Source of the DNA: Shewanella chilikensis
Lineage (GTDB): Bacteria > Pseudomonadota > Gammaproteobacteria > Enterobacterales > Shewanellaceae
Direction: 5' to 3'
Assembly: GCF_002836945.1 (NCBI RefSeq)
Contig: NZ_NIJM01000021.1
Span: 1 to 64,000, forward strand
Length of the DNA: 64,000 nucleotides
A program made the position numbers and the translations under genes. Below are positions 13,179-23,000 of this stretch, one piece after another. Each line of letters starts with the position of its first letter. Within the stretch, counting starts at the first letter, position 1. The notes under the pieces are model-generated. The model was not told where the DNA came from. It did no database searches and was given only the letters and a program-made list of their open reading frames with translations.

Positions 13179-13880
13179 TTAGCTAGCAGCGTCCAGAGTG
13201 TTCTGGTCGACAGCTACACCTGCACCCATAGTGGTGGAGATGCTTACCTTCTTCACATACTGACCTTTGGCTGCAGCAGGCTTAGCCTTTCTCAGTGCAG
13301 ACAGCAGTGCTTCCAGGTTTTCTTTCAGTTGAACAGTTTCGAAGTCCACTTTACCGATAGTAGTGTGGATGATACCGTTCTTGTCGTTACGGTAACGAAC
13401 CTGACCTGCCTTGGCGTTCTTAACAGCTTCGGCAACGTTAGGAGTTACAGTACCGGTTTTAGGGTTAGGCATCAGGCCGCGTGGGCCCAGAATTTGACCC
13501 AGCATACCAACAACGCGCATTGCATCAGGAGATGCGATAACTACGTCGAAGTTCATTTCGCCGGCTTTCACCTGCTCAGCCAGATCTTCCATACCTACCA
13601 GTTCAGCACCAGCTTCTTTCGCAGCTTCGGCATTGGCACCTTGAGTGAATACAGCAACACGTACTTCACGACCGGTACCGTGTGGCAGCACAGTAGCACC
13701 ACGAACGTTTTGGTCAGATTTACGAGGATCAACACCCAGGTTAACGGCAACGTCTACGCTCTCAACGAACTTGGCAGTAGCCAGTTCTTTCAGCAGAGCT
13801 ACAGCTTCGTTGATGTCGTATGCTTTGGTTACGTCCACTTTCTCGCGGATGGTGCGCATGCGCTTAGTCAGCTTTGCCAT
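13179..13880 (-). CDS. rplA: 50S ribosomal protein L1
   Basis: A 233-residue 23S rRNA-binding protein of the mobile L1 stalk, which helps release deacylated tRNA from the E site. The two-domain signature is clear, with the conserved segment [20 protein letters not shown] near residue 130. It starts four bases after rplK, so the two are translated together; in E. coli L1 represses this pair by binding the rplK leader. Confidence 0.98.
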   Translation of the reverse strand: MAKLTKRMRTIREKVDVTKAYDINEAVALLKELATAKFVESVDVAVNLGVDPRKSDQNVRGATVLPHGTGREVRVAVFTQGANAEAAKEAGAELVGMEDLAEQVKAGEMNFDVVIASPDAMRVVGMLGQILGPRGLMPNPKTGTVTPNVAEAVKNAKAGQVRYRNDKNGIIHTTIGKVDFETVQLKENLEALLSALRKAKPAAAKGQYVKKVSISTTMGAGVAVDQNTLDAAS

Positions 13881-13884
13881 TATA

Positions 13885-14313
13885 TTAGTCCTCTACTACC
13901 AAACCCATGGAACGCGCAGTACCTTCGATTGAGCGAGTCATCGCTTCAATGTCAGCACCAGTCATATCGGTTGCCTTGGTTTCAGCAATTTCCTGAACCT
14001 GGCTACGCTTGATAGTACCCACTTTCTGAGTGTTAGGGCGGGCAGAACCTGACTTCAGGCCAGCGGCTTTCTTCAGCAAGAAGGCAGCAGGTGGAGTCTT
14101 GGTTTCGAAAGTGAATGAGCGATCATTGTAAACAGTGATCACTACTGGAATTGGCATACCTTTTTCGAACTTTTCAGTACGAGCGTTGAATGCTTTACAG
14201 AATTCCATGATGTTCACACCTTTCTGACCCAGAGCTGGACCAACTGGTGGAGACGGGTTTGCAGCACCGGCTGCTACTTGCAGCTTGATGTAAGCTTCAA
14301 TTTTCTTTGCCAT
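13885..14313 (-). CDS. rplK: 50S ribosomal protein L11
   Basis: A 142-residue protein at the GTPase-associated centre, needed for RelA activation on stalled ribosomes and a contact for thiostrepton. The N-terminus [30 protein letters not shown] is the conserved proline-rich lobe. First gene of the L11-L1 pair, with its own promoter within a perfect inverted repeat just upstream. Confidence 0.98.
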   Translation of the reverse strand: MAKKIEAYIKLQVAAGAANPSPPVGPALGQKGVNIMEFCKAFNARTEKFEKGMPIPVVITVYNDRSFTFETKTPPAAFLLKKAAGLKSGSARPNTQKVGTIKRSQVQEIAETKATDMTGADIEAMTRSIEGTARSMGLVVED

Positions 14314-14374
14314 CTGACATTTCCTCAGTTTGGGTTCAAACGCTCAGGCAACATGCCTTGAGCTCCCCGAAAAC

Positions 14375-14414
14375 AACGGGTGCGGATTATATAGAAATCC
14401 GCACCCGTTGCCAA
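14375..14414 (-). promoter_or_regulatory. rplK promoter embedded in a 14-bp perfect inverted repeat
   Basis: On the minus strand TTGGCA (14414-14409), a 17-base spacer and TATAAT (14391-14386) form a strong sigma-70 promoter. The arms AACGGGTGCGGATT and its exact complement (14375-14388 and 14396-14409) surround it, so the -10 hexamer straddles the loop. The hairpin, formed in RNA coming from nusG, may also serve as a terminator, although only a short GTTTTC follows. Confidence 0.75.
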
Positions 14415-14436
14415 ACGGATTTTGTATTTTATTTAA

Positions 14437-14988
14437 TCAGGATTTTTCGACCTGATTGAAGTCCAACTCAACCGGAGTTGAGCGGCCGAAGATCATCACA
14501 GACACCTTAACGCGGTTCTTGTCATAATCCACTTCTTCAACAGTACCGTTGAAGTCGGCAAAAGGACCATCGGTAACCCGAACCACTTCGCCGGGTTCAA
14601 ACATAACGCGATGAGTCGGAGAATCAGTCGTCTCCTGCAAGCGACGCAGGATAGCCTCGGCTTCCTTATCAGAAATAGGTGCTGGGCGATCTGAAGTACC
14701 ACCAATAAAGCCCATCACTCGAGGAATACTCTTCACCAAGTGCCAGCTTTGATCGTTCATTTCCATCTGTACCAGCACATAACCGGGGAAGAACTTACGC
14801 TCACTCTTGCGGCGTTGGCCGGCACGCATTTCCACGACTTCTTCGGTAGGAACCAGTACTTCGCCGAAGAACTCTTCCATACCATGCATTTTGATGTGTT
14901 CAAGCAAAGACTTACATACACGGCCTTCATAACCGGAAAAAGCCTGAACCACATACCATCTTTTCTTAGCTTCTTTAGCTTCAGTCAT
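14437..14988 (-). CDS. nusG: Transcription termination/antitermination factor NusG
   Basis: A 183-residue RNA polymerase-binding factor. The start was placed at ATG 14988 ([22 protein letters not shown]), because the longer open frame overlaps secE and has no family match. The NGN domain covers about the first 120 residues ([24 protein letters not shown]) and the KOW motif lies in the last 55 ([21 protein letters not shown]). It follows secE by eight bases, the universal gammaproteobacterial pairing. Confidence 0.98.
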   Translation of the reverse strand: MTEAKEAKKRWYVVQAFSGYEGRVCKSLLEHIKMHGMEEFFGEVLVPTEEVVEMRAGQRRKSERKFFPGYVLVQMEMNDQSWHLVKSIPRVMGFIGGTSDRPAPISDKEAEAILRRLQETTDSPTHRVMFEPGEVVRVTDGPFADFNGTVEEVDYDKNRVKVSVMIFGRSTPVELDFNQVEKS

Positions 14989-14996
14989 TCTAGTGC

Positions 14997-15377
14997 CTAT
15001 ACGCCAGTAATAAAGTTGACAATGCGCAGCAATACCGCATCCAATCCCCAAAGGATCAAGGCCAGGATACCTGTCGCAGCCAGTACGATAAAGGTGGTAT
15101 TCAACGCCTCTTGGCGAGTAGGCCATACAACTTTGCGCACTTCGATTTGTGACTCACGGGCAAAGGCCAATGCTTGCTTACCCTTAATCGTTTGCAGGGC
15201 TATAAAACCTGCAATAGCAAATACGACAACCACACCCGCTGCGCGGATTGGCAGAGTGAAGATTTCACTGTCGTTGTACATCTGGTTGCCAACAATCGCT
15301 GCAGCCACCAGTAGTATAGCTACTACCCACTTTACGATATCCAGAGAGTTGCCCTGGTTTTCAGTATTTGTTGTCAT
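14997..15377 (-). CDS. secE: Preprotein translocase subunit SecE
   Basis: A 126-residue inner-membrane subunit of the SecYEG channel. Three membrane segments can be seen (about residues 16-32, 42-62 and 95-118), as in the three-span enterobacterial form. The conserved [21 protein letters not shown] amphipathic segment precedes the essential last helix. First gene of the secE-nusG transcript. Confidence 0.97.
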   Translation of the reverse strand: MTTNTENQGNSLDIVKWVVAILLVAAAIVGNQMYNDSEIFTLPIRAAGVVVVFAIAGFIALQTIKGKQALAFARESQIEVRKVVWPTRQEALNTTFIVLAATGILALILWGLDAVLLRIVNFITGV

Positions 15378-15513
15378 CGGTTAATTCCGTTACTCATTAC
15401 GACCTGAGCCTAGGGACAGCTGAGTAAGTTTAAGGCTTAATTCAGCGCCAGCCCGCTTTCGAACTCGCCCCTGACGAGAATTCTCCGGCTCAGGGCACAA
15501 AAATCGGCCATAG

Positions 15514-15542
15514 ATTGTATTCTTAATCAACTTTGTTATCAA
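15514..15542 (-). promoter_or_regulatory. Promoter of secE-nusG
   Basis: On the minus strand TTGATA (15542-15537), a 17-base spacer and TACAAT (15519-15514) form a good sigma-70 promoter 137 bases before secE. Confidence 0.75.
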
Positions 15543-16128
15543 GGATACACGGGGCGAAACCAAGAGAAAGCCGGACTCTTTGTGTCAGTTAACAAAAAAC
15601 ACAGTTAAGCGCCTTGATGCCAAGAACCAAATCCAGGACCAATACTTTTCCCAAAAAGGCTCGAAAATCAATTCGTCCGCTCGGAAACAATAAGCTACCG
15701 AGTTTTCTATCTGTTCGAGAGTGTAACATCAAGCATGCAACTGGTTTCCTGCTCGCCTCACTAGCCAACCTTTAAATGGACCACTTTACGATCCGGTTTG
15801 AGTGTCCGGCGGACACCCGAATAGCCAAATCGGTCACTTTTTAAGGAAAGAGGACACTAGTGCGGACACTTACTTCAAGATGGCCGCAAGAATAACAAAT
15901 ATAAACAATGTGTTATTGCTTTGGCATGTTTTCTGCTTTAGCTGATAAGAGAAACAGCCATCGACTGGCGTTGTGGAACTCGCCGGCCGCGGCTCTTTGT
16001 CACTATCTTGCTGATGGGCCATCGCTGATGAGCCATCACCCCCTCCTTGGGGACCCTCTTCCCGACCGCAGGAAGCGCCCGCTGTAATGGCCCGGCCATT
16101 GGCGCTCCTGCTCCTTTTTTAAGGTCAC
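15543..16128. other. Gene-free stretch upstream of secE
   Basis: No convincing gene or tRNA was found here; the short open frames look like noise. It holds four copies of GGACAC/GTGTCC within 68 bases: a 15-base palindrome GTGTCCGGCGGACAC at 15802-15816, and direct copies at 15852-15857 and 15864-15869. A complex stem-loop lies at 16070-16109 (outer arms AGGAAGCGCC and GGCGCTCCT, inner 7-bp stem AATGGCC), just past the GIY-YIG gene, followed on the plus strand by TTTTTT. Many gammaproteobacteria have tufB and tRNAs at this place; none is seen. Confidence 0.6.
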
Positions 16129-16404
16129 TCACCCCGGCATAGCTGCGGACTTGGCAATCAAACTCAGTTTGGCGCGCTTGCTCAGCTTTTTTACCGCCAT
16201 TTCCCGCCGCAGGGCATCACCGTGGCTGCCAATCTCTTCACGATAAACGAGTTGCAAAGGCCCGCGACCACGCAGATATTTGGCGGCTTTGGGGCCGCCA
16301 CTCTGATGCTCCTGCAGGCGCCGGGTCACATCCTTGGTGATCCCTGTATACAGTTCGCCCCAGGCGCAGCGCAGGATATACAGCTGCCAGTTATCACCAC
16401 TCAT
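16129..16404 (-). CDS. GIY-YIG nuclease family protein (UPF0213/YhbQ-like)
   Basis: A 91-residue single-domain protein. The N-terminal QLYILRCAWGELYTGITKD contains the paired YIL and YTG elements of the GIY-YIG fold, followed by the conserved arginine helix (TRRLQEHQSG), the GPLQLVYREE strand and the EMAVKKLSK helix of YhbQ-type proteins. These have weak or unclear nuclease activity, so a repair role is only a guess. The start overlaps the stop of the upstream peptidase gene by four bases (ATGA), so the two are translated together, though no functional link is obvious. Confidence 0.88.
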   Translation of the reverse strand: MSGDNWQLYILRCAWGELYTGITKDVTRRLQEHQSGGPKAAKYLRGRGPLQLVYREEIGSHGDALRREMAVKKLSKRAKLSLIAKSAAMPG

Positions 16405-18542
16405 TCCAGTCCCAACAGGCCGAGGAAGAAGGCATATTCCAGCGCGGTATCTTCAAATTGCCGGAAACGTCCGCTCTTGCCGCCATGGCCGGCCTCCATA
16501 TCCGTCTGTAACAACAGCAGATTGTCGTCCGTCTTGTAGTCCCTGAGTTTGGCCACCCACTTGGCTGGCTCAAAATACTGCACCTGAGAGTCGTGCAGCC
16601 CTGTGGTCACCAACAGATGCGGGTAGGCCTGATGGCGAATGTTGTCATAGGGCGAGTAACTCAACATATAGTCAAAGTAGGACTTGTCATTGGGGTTGCC
16701 CCACTCATCATATTCATTGGTCGTCAGCGGAATCGACTCATCAAGCATGGTGGTTACTATATCCACAAAGGGCACATGGGCGGCCACCGCCAGGTAAAGA
16801 TCCGGAGCCTGATTGACCACGGCGCCCATCAATAAACCACCGGCACTGCCACCGGCGGCAACCACTTTCCCGGGTGCGGCATAACCCAGATCCAAAAGTG
16901 CCCGGGTAGTGTCTTCAAAGTCATTGAAACTGTTTCGTTTATTAAACAGCCTGCCATCATCATACCAAGGCCTGCCGAGCATCTCTCCGCCCCGGACATG
17001 GGCAATGGCATAGACCACGCCACGATCAAGTAGGCTGAGAATAGAGGCATCGAAATCCGGCTCTATGATATGGCCGTAGGCACCATAACCGTACTGATAC
17101 AGTGGGTTGCTGCCGTCTTTACGGAACTTGTCCTTGCGATACACCAGAGTCACGGGCACCTGGGCACCATCACGGGCCGGGATCAGCAAGCGCTCGGCCT
17201 GATAGTTGCCGGGCTCGAAGTCCCCCAAGACTTTTTCCTGCTTGAGCAGTTTGCGCTCGCCCGGCTTATCCAGTTGATAGCTGTAAATACTCTCGGGGGT
17301 AGTCGGGCTCGAGTAATATAACCTCAGTTCGCGACTGTGCTGGCTGGGATTGATATCCAGACCAACCACATAGGCCGGGTCATCAAAGGTCAATTCATAG
17401 CCCCGGCTGAGATCGGTATGGGGATAGACCTTGATATGGCTCAGCCCCTGGCTGCGGCTCTGTACTATCAGATAATCGTCCAGCAATAACAGGTCTTCGA
17501 GGCGCACCTCGGGATCATGGGCCAGCACCTGTTGCCACTTGCGCTTGTCGCCGGCATCGGCAGCCGTGGTTTTCATCAGCCTGAAATTGGTCGCCTGCCA
17601 GTTGCTAAGGATGAAAAATTCATCTCCTCGTTTGGCGATGCTGTATTCGTGGCCCTCTTCCCGCGGCAGAAACGCCCGGAATTCGCCGAGCGGGGCGTTG
17701 GCATCGAGCAGGGAAACTTCACTGGTCGTGGTGCTCTCGTGGTGCAATACAATCAGGGATTCATCCAGACTCTTGCCGAGGGAGATATAGAAGGTATCGT
17801 CCTGCTCTTCATAAACCAGCAGATCCTCGCTCTGAGGGCTTCCCAGCTTGTGCCGGAAAACCTGGTATCCCAGCAGGGTCTGTGGGTCTTTGGCGATATA
17901 GAACACATAACGGTTGTCATTGCTCCAGACCACCCGGCCATCGACGCCCGTCAGCTTGTCGGCAAGCTGTTCACCTGTGGCAAGATCTTTAAAATAGACG
18001 CTGTAAATACGGCGGCTGAGGGTATCCTCGGCGAAGGCCAGTATCTGCTCATCCGGGCTGACAGACACTCCGCCAAGGGCGTAAAACTCCTGCCCCTCGG
18101 CGCGCCGGTTAACATCAAGCAACAACTGCTCTTCACCATTGAACTCACGGCTTCTGGCGATCACCGGATACTCCAGCCCGGCCTCGAAACGACGATAATA
18201 CCAATGGTTATGCCAGCGATATGGCACGCTGCTCTCATCCTGCTCCAGCCTGGAGGTCAGCTCTTTAAACAGTTTCTGTTTCAGCGGTTCCCAAGGTTTA
18301 AGGCGCGCGGCGGTATAGGCGTTTTCCCGCTCCAGATAGTCGATAACGTCCGGGGCCTTACGTTCATCGTCACGCAGCCAATAATAGTCGTCTGTCCTGG
18401 TCACACCGTGAAGACTCATGGTGTGGGGACGTTTTTCGGCAACCGGTGCCACCAGCTTATTTTCTGAATTCATTCCACTGCATCCGCACAGCCACAAGGC
18501 TGTGCCTAAAACCAACATCAGGGATCCTGCTCGACTCATCAC
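16401..18542 (-). CDS. Prolyl oligopeptidase family (S9A, oligopeptidase B-like) lipoprotein
   Basis: A 713-residue serine peptidase expected to cut short peptides after basic residues. The N-terminus has a lipoprotein signal ending in the lipobox LCGC, so it should be membrane-anchored and extracytoplasmic, unlike E. coli PtrB. Residues from about 40 (HGVTRTDDYYWLRDDERK) match the family's entrance; a beta-propeller follows, then the alpha/beta-hydrolase domain with the nucleophile in GGSAGG (Ser566), aspartate in GLHDSQV and histidine in EAGHGGKSGR. All catalytic residues are present. It shares a stop/start overlap with the GIY-YIG gene. Confidence 0.92.
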   Translation of the reverse strand: MMSRAGSLMLVLGTALWLCGCSGMNSENKLVAPVAEKRPHTMSLHGVTRTDDYYWLRDDERKAPDVIDYLERENAYTAARLKPWEPLKQKLFKELTSRLEQDESSVPYRWHNHWYYRRFEAGLEYPVIARSREFNGEEQLLLDVNRRAEGQEFYALGGVSVSPDEQILAFAEDTLSRRIYSVYFKDLATGEQLADKLTGVDGRVVWSNDNRYVFYIAKDPQTLLGYQVFRHKLGSPQSEDLLVYEEQDDTFYISLGKSLDESLIVLHHESTTTSEVSLLDANAPLGEFRAFLPREEGHEYSIAKRGDEFFILSNWQATNFRLMKTTAADAGDKRKWQQVLAHDPEVRLEDLLLLDDYLIVQSRSQGLSHIKVYPHTDLSRGYELTFDDPAYVVGLDINPSQHSRELRLYYSSPTTPESIYSYQLDKPGERKLLKQEKVLGDFEPGNYQAERLLIPARDGAQVPVTLVYRKDKFRKDGSNPLYQYGYGAYGHIIEPDFDASILSLLDRGVVYAIAHVRGGEMLGRPWYDDGRLFNKRNSFNDFEDTTRALLDLGYAAPGKVVAAGGSAGGLLMGAVVNQAPDLYLAVAAHVPFVDIVTTMLDESIPLTTNEYDEWGNPNDKSYFDYMLSYSPYDNIRHQAYPHLLVTTGLHDSQVQYFEPAKWVAKLRDYKTDDNLLLLQTDMEAGHGGKSGRFRQFEDTALEYAFFLGLLGLE

Positions 18543-18805
18543 TCTTCCTTAGGGAATTCTTGCAAAGGACTAGGGCCATTTGCTGCGAACCACGCCTTGC
18601 ATCCAGGCCCGTAAGCCGACGCAGAGCACACATGGGACTTGTTCGCACCTTCCTTAGCCTGAGAAGCATTAATATCAGCGGCCTACTCCCTCGACTACAG
18701 GCCGCCTGCATATAGTGACGCCGACCGGCGCCAACGGCAAGCCCTGCCGCCCGAGTCCGGATCTCTAAGGCTCCCCTTCACCCGCAGAAAATGTGACCCT
18801 GTCCG

Positions 18806-18864
18806 CTTGTCATTTGTATGTAACAGGCGCATGCTGGTGCCGCCTGCCACATACAAGTGACAGG
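18806..18864. repeat. Imperfect 24-bp inverted repeat just before the FMN riboswitch
   Basis: Left arm 18806-18829 and right arm 18841-18864 are complementary at about 20 of 24 positions (core TTGTATGT opposite ACATACAA, plus CAGGCG opposite CGCCTG), around an 11-base loop. It ends three bases before the riboswitch. It may be an operator or, if transcribed, a large leader hairpin. The rest of the 325-base gap upstream (18543-18805) shows nothing I can name. Confidence 0.55.
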
Positions 18865-18867
18865 TCA

Positions 18868-19008
18868 ATTCTCAGGGCGGGGTGAAATTCCCCACCGGCG
18901 GTAAATCATGTCAGCGACATGAAAGCCCGCGAGCGCCCGCCAGATTCTGGCGGGGTCAGCAGATCTGGTGTCATCACGACCTAGCGTGACTATTCCAGAG
19001 CCGACGGT
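18868..19008 (+). ncRNA. FMN riboswitch (RFN element)
   Basis: The diagnostic blocks of the RFN element occur in order: ATTCTCAGGGCGGGGTGAAA, TTCCCCACCGGCGGTA, AGCCCGCGAGCG, GGTCAGCAGATCTGGTG, TTCCAGAGCCGACGGT. It binds FMN and should switch ribB off when flavin is plentiful. Between it and ribB is an 8-bp hairpin (TCTCTGCC stem, 19081-19099) with no U tract, suggesting control of translation rather than of termination. Confidence 0.95.
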
Positions 19009-19164
19009 GTTGCCATTTAGATGGCTCAGTCCGGATGAAAGAGAATCAGATTGCCGCGAGGCGATCCGCTTAGTGACACGTCTCTGCCAGCGGCAGAGAG
19101 GCCCACTATTCCTTTCTTTGCCCTGATTCTGGAAAACCCAAGCCGTAATTTAAGGATTTTTACC

Positions 19165-19818
19165 ATGAATCAGTCATTATTAGCGCCTTTTGGCACCCCG
19201 ATTGAAAGAGTCGAAACCGCCCTGGAAGCACTGCGTCAAGGCCGCGGTGTTTTGGTGGTCGACGATGAAGACAGAGAAAACGAAGGCGATCTTATCTTCG
19301 CCGCCGAGAGTCTGACCAACGCCCAGATGGCGATGCTGATCCGCGAATGCAGCGGCATTGTCTGTCTTTGCCTTACCGACGAGAAAATCAAGGCCCTGCA
19401 GTTGCCGCCCATGGTGGAAAACAACTCCAGCCAGTTCGGCACCGCCTTTACCGTAAGCATTGAGGCCAAAGTCGGAGTCACGACAGGGGTTTCCGCTGCC
19501 GACCGGGTGACGACTATCAAGACCGCCATTGCCGACAACGCCAAACCGGAAGACCTGGCCCGCCCAGGACACGTCTATCCGCTGCGGGCTCAGCCCGGTG
19601 GTGTGATGACCCGCCGCGGTCACACAGAGGGCACTGTGGACTTGATGCAACTGGCAGGCCTAAAACCCGCCGGAGTGCTGTGCGAGGTGACCAATCCGGA
19701 TGGCACCATGGCCAGACTGCCACAAATCATTGCCTTTGGTGACAAACACGACCTGCCGGTTCTTTCCATCGAGGATATTGTCAGCTATCGCGAATCTCTG
19801 CTGGCCAACGCAGGCTAA
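19165..19818 (+). CDS. ribB: 3,4-dihydroxy-2-butanone-4-phosphate synthase
   Basis: A 217-residue enzyme that converts ribulose 5-phosphate to formate and the four-carbon precursor of riboflavin. The start is ATG 19165, with AAGGA upstream and the usual N-terminus [20 protein letters not shown]; the open frame continues 38 codons into the leader. [16 protein letters not shown] carries the metal-binding and catalytic acidic residues, [10 protein letters not shown] the substrate site, and HTEGTVDL the C-terminal metal histidine. There is no fused RibA domain; length equals E. coli RibB. Controlled by the FMN riboswitch and followed by a terminator. Confidence 0.97.
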   Translation: MNQSLLAPFGTPIERVETALEALRQGRGVLVVDDEDRENEGDLIFAAESLTNAQMAMLIRECSGIVCLCLTDEKIKALQLPPMVENNSSQFGTAFTVSIEAKVGVTTGVSAADRVTTIKTAIADNAKPEDLARPGHVYPLRAQPGGVMTRRGHTEGTVDLMQLAGLKPAGVLCEVTNPDGTMARLPQIIAFGDKHDLPVLSIEDIVSYRESLLANAG

Positions 19819-19846
19819 TAAACCAGCACTCTCTAACTATTTAATC

Positions 19847-19875
19847 AAAAGCGGCTACATAGCCGCTTTTGTTTT
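19847..19875 (+). terminator. Terminator after ribB
   Basis: AAAAGCGGCTA and its complement around a CA loop (19847-19870), then GTTTT. A standard intrinsic terminator 28 bases after the ribB stop. Confidence 0.85.
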
Positions 19876-20077
19876 AAACAAACCAGCAAACTAGGTTACA
19901 ACAAGGCTTACATTAACCCTTTTCTTTTTAAGGTTTATTTTCGTGACCTAGATTAGAAATCCTTGAATAACGGGTCGCCCCCTGATAGGCAATATGTTAC
20001 TTATCGAGAGTTATTGCCTGTATCCCAATAGCTTACAGGCAGGTCTTTATCAGTTAGGATTTCGAGGAGAGCCATAG

Positions 20078-23000
20078 GTGTTAAGCCAACTGAGCCTAAA
20101 GCGCAAATTACTCTTGTTTGCCTTAGTGCCTGTTTTGGTTCTCAGCCTACTGGGTTGTGTGCGTTTATTTGAACTGCTGCATAACTATCGTTTGGCCAAC
20201 CAAAGTTATCATGCCGTCGAGGTAGGGCGTCGCCTGGCCGATCTCATCTACGAATTGCAGCAGGAACGTGGTCTCAGCGCCGCCTATATCGCCTGCGATG
20301 GTAAGTGCTTTGCCGATAGTCTGCAGGTGCAGCAGCAGCGGGTATCGGCACAGATAACCGCCCTGCAAAACTCTCCCCACTTATTGCAACTCCCTGAACA
20401 ACTGTCTCCTACGGCCCAGCATCTGCTACAAACCAAACTGGAAGCTCTGCGGCTCGGCAAGCAGGCTCTGGAAAACAACCGGCGCGAACTATTGAGCCGC
20501 GACGAAAGCGACGCACTGAATTTCTATTCCGACTTTAACTACGAACTCCTGCTGGGTATAGCTAATCTGCAATCCCTGTCAAGCAATGTACAACAGGCCA
20601 GAGCCTATGCCGACCTGGCTGCACTATTGCGGATTCAGGAATTGGCGGTGCGCGAGCGCGGCCTGATCAACGGCATGCTGCTGAAACGTCAGTTTGATAC
20701 CGACAGTTATGAACAGCTGTTGGCATTAATAACAGAGCAAGATCAGAGCATAGATCTGTTCCGGGCCAGTGCTATAGCAGAACACAAACAACGCTTGCAA
20801 ACCATGCTGCAGGATAATAAGAGTCGGGCATTGAATAACGTCAGGGAACAACTGCGCCAACAAGATGCCATCACGCGCCAGGCACACAAGTTCAGCTCCC
20901 AGCTGGGTTATGGCGGCCTATTGCATGAGTTTAAAAACTTTCTTCTTCGGGGAGAAAGCAGGTACCAACAAGGCTTCTATAGCAAACTGGAATCACTGGA
21001 GCAGATCCTCAACAAACTAAGCTCAAACCGGGTGCTCTCTAATACACAACAACAGGCGATCGCCCAAATCGAGGACAAACTCAACGAATATCGCCACAAG
21101 ATGCAGCTGATAGCATCCATGCAAAGCTGGGGGGCCAAGGTGAAAGAGATAGACTCCCTGGTGCAGATTTCCGACGAGCAGATGCTCGATGCTCTGAAGG
21201 CCCTGACCCAACCCAAGCCACCTGTGACTCCCGAAGTCTGGTGGCAGTTGGCCAGTGAAAGGATCCGCCAAATGGATGCCATAGCCGACAGTATTTCCGA
21301 TGATATTCTCAATCTTTCCAACGCTCAGCGCGCCCAATCGCTGCGCCTTATTGCCCTCTATCTCCTTTCAGCCGCCGTCACTATCGGCCTGCTGTTGTTT
21401 CTTGGCCGGGCCCTGAGTCACAATCTGCTCAGGCGTATCTATGCTATAGCCAACAACATGCGCTTGATGACCAAGGATCCTAATCTGGATCTGGATATCA
21501 AGGTCGAGGGTAAGGATGAATTGGCCGACATGGCCAAGGCTCTGGGACAAATGCTTAATGAAAGGCAAAAATCCTATCAACAGTTGAAACAGGCCGCTGC
21601 GGTATTCGACTACTCAGGCGAGGGGATTGTCATCACAGATGCCAATAACCGTATTGAACTGGTCAACCCGGCATTCAGCCGCATTACCGGTTACAAGCTG
21701 GAAGAGGTCAAGGGCAAGAATCCTTCAATACTCAACTCCTATCGCCACGATGATGCCTTCTTCAGTAATATGTGGGATAGCCTGCTGACCAATAACAAAT
21801 GGGAAGGCGAGATCTGGAATAAGCGCAAAGACGGTGAAATTTATCCTGAGTACTTGGCCATCACCCTGGTTAGAGACGATAACAACAATATACTCAAACA
21901 CATAGGTTTGTTTGTCGATATCAGCCACCGTAAAAAATACGAGCAGGACATCTGGTATCAGGCTCATTTCGATATTCTGACCAAGCTGCCTAACCGCAAG
22001 ATGTTCAACGAGCGGCTGCACCACGAGCTGTTACAGGCCCGTATTCATGGTCACAAACTGGCAATTCTGTTGATCGATCTCGACAGGTTCAAATATATCA
22101 ATGATGTACTGGGCCACAAACGCGGTGATCTACTGTTACAACAGGTGGCGAGAAGATTGGAGTCACTCCCGGATGAACAGAAGTTTGTCGCCCGCATAGG
22201 GGGCGATGAATTTGCCGTGATCTTGCCACACTATAAGAATGATGCCGCCCTGACAGCAGTAGCCGACAGAGTAAAAGCCCTGTTCGGCAATAGCTTCGAT
22301 ATCGATGGTCAGGACACCCTGATCTCGGTCAGCTTTGGTATAGGTGTCTATCCCGAGGACGGCGATGACATAGATGCCCTGACCCGCAACACAGAAACCG
22401 CCATGTACAGCGCCAAAGACAACGGCCGCGACAACTACCAGTATTTCACTCCCAGCATGAACGCCAGCATGCTGGAGCGCTTGCAGTTGGAGCAACATCT
22501 AAGAAGCGCCGTGTTGCATCAAGAGTTTTGCTTGCATTATCAACCCATAGTTTCTATGGAAACCGGCCAAATCACCTCTGTCGAGGCGTTGATACGCTGG
22601 AATGACCCCGAATATGGCTGGGTTTCGCCGGAGAAATTCATTCCTATCGCAGAGAACAACGGCCTAATAGAGCCGATAGGCGAATGGGTACTGGAACAAG
22701 CACTGAAAGACCTAAGCCATTGGCATGCCAAGGGAATAAAGCTGGATATGGCGATCAACGTCTCCAGCCGCCAGTGTATCAATGTCAGTGGGGTACGCTT
22801 CGACACCTTGCTGGCCGACGCCATCAAACGTCACGGCATAGCCGCCGAGAGACTGCACATAGAAATCACCGAATCCATGTTGCTGGACGACAGTCCCCAT
22901 TGTTTGGAGGTGCTCAACAGCATTCGCCAACTCGGGGTGACGATTCATATGGATGATTTTGGAACCGGCTTCTCCTCCTTGAGCTATCTGCGTAAGTTCC

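Noticed and set aside
15401..15500. TTCGAA-containing structured DNA that might be a tRNA remnant ahead of secE
   Set aside because: I could not draw acceptor, anticodon and T arms together; only isolated short stems are present.
15938..16132. A 64-codon minus-strand frame in the gap after the GIY-YIG gene
   Set aside because: No ribosome site, no hydrophobic or motif pattern, and it runs through the stem-loop at 16070-16109.
17517..18467. A 316-codon plus-strand frame opposite the oligopeptidase gene
   Set aside because: Mirror of a high-GC coding region; no recognisable domain and no ribosome site.
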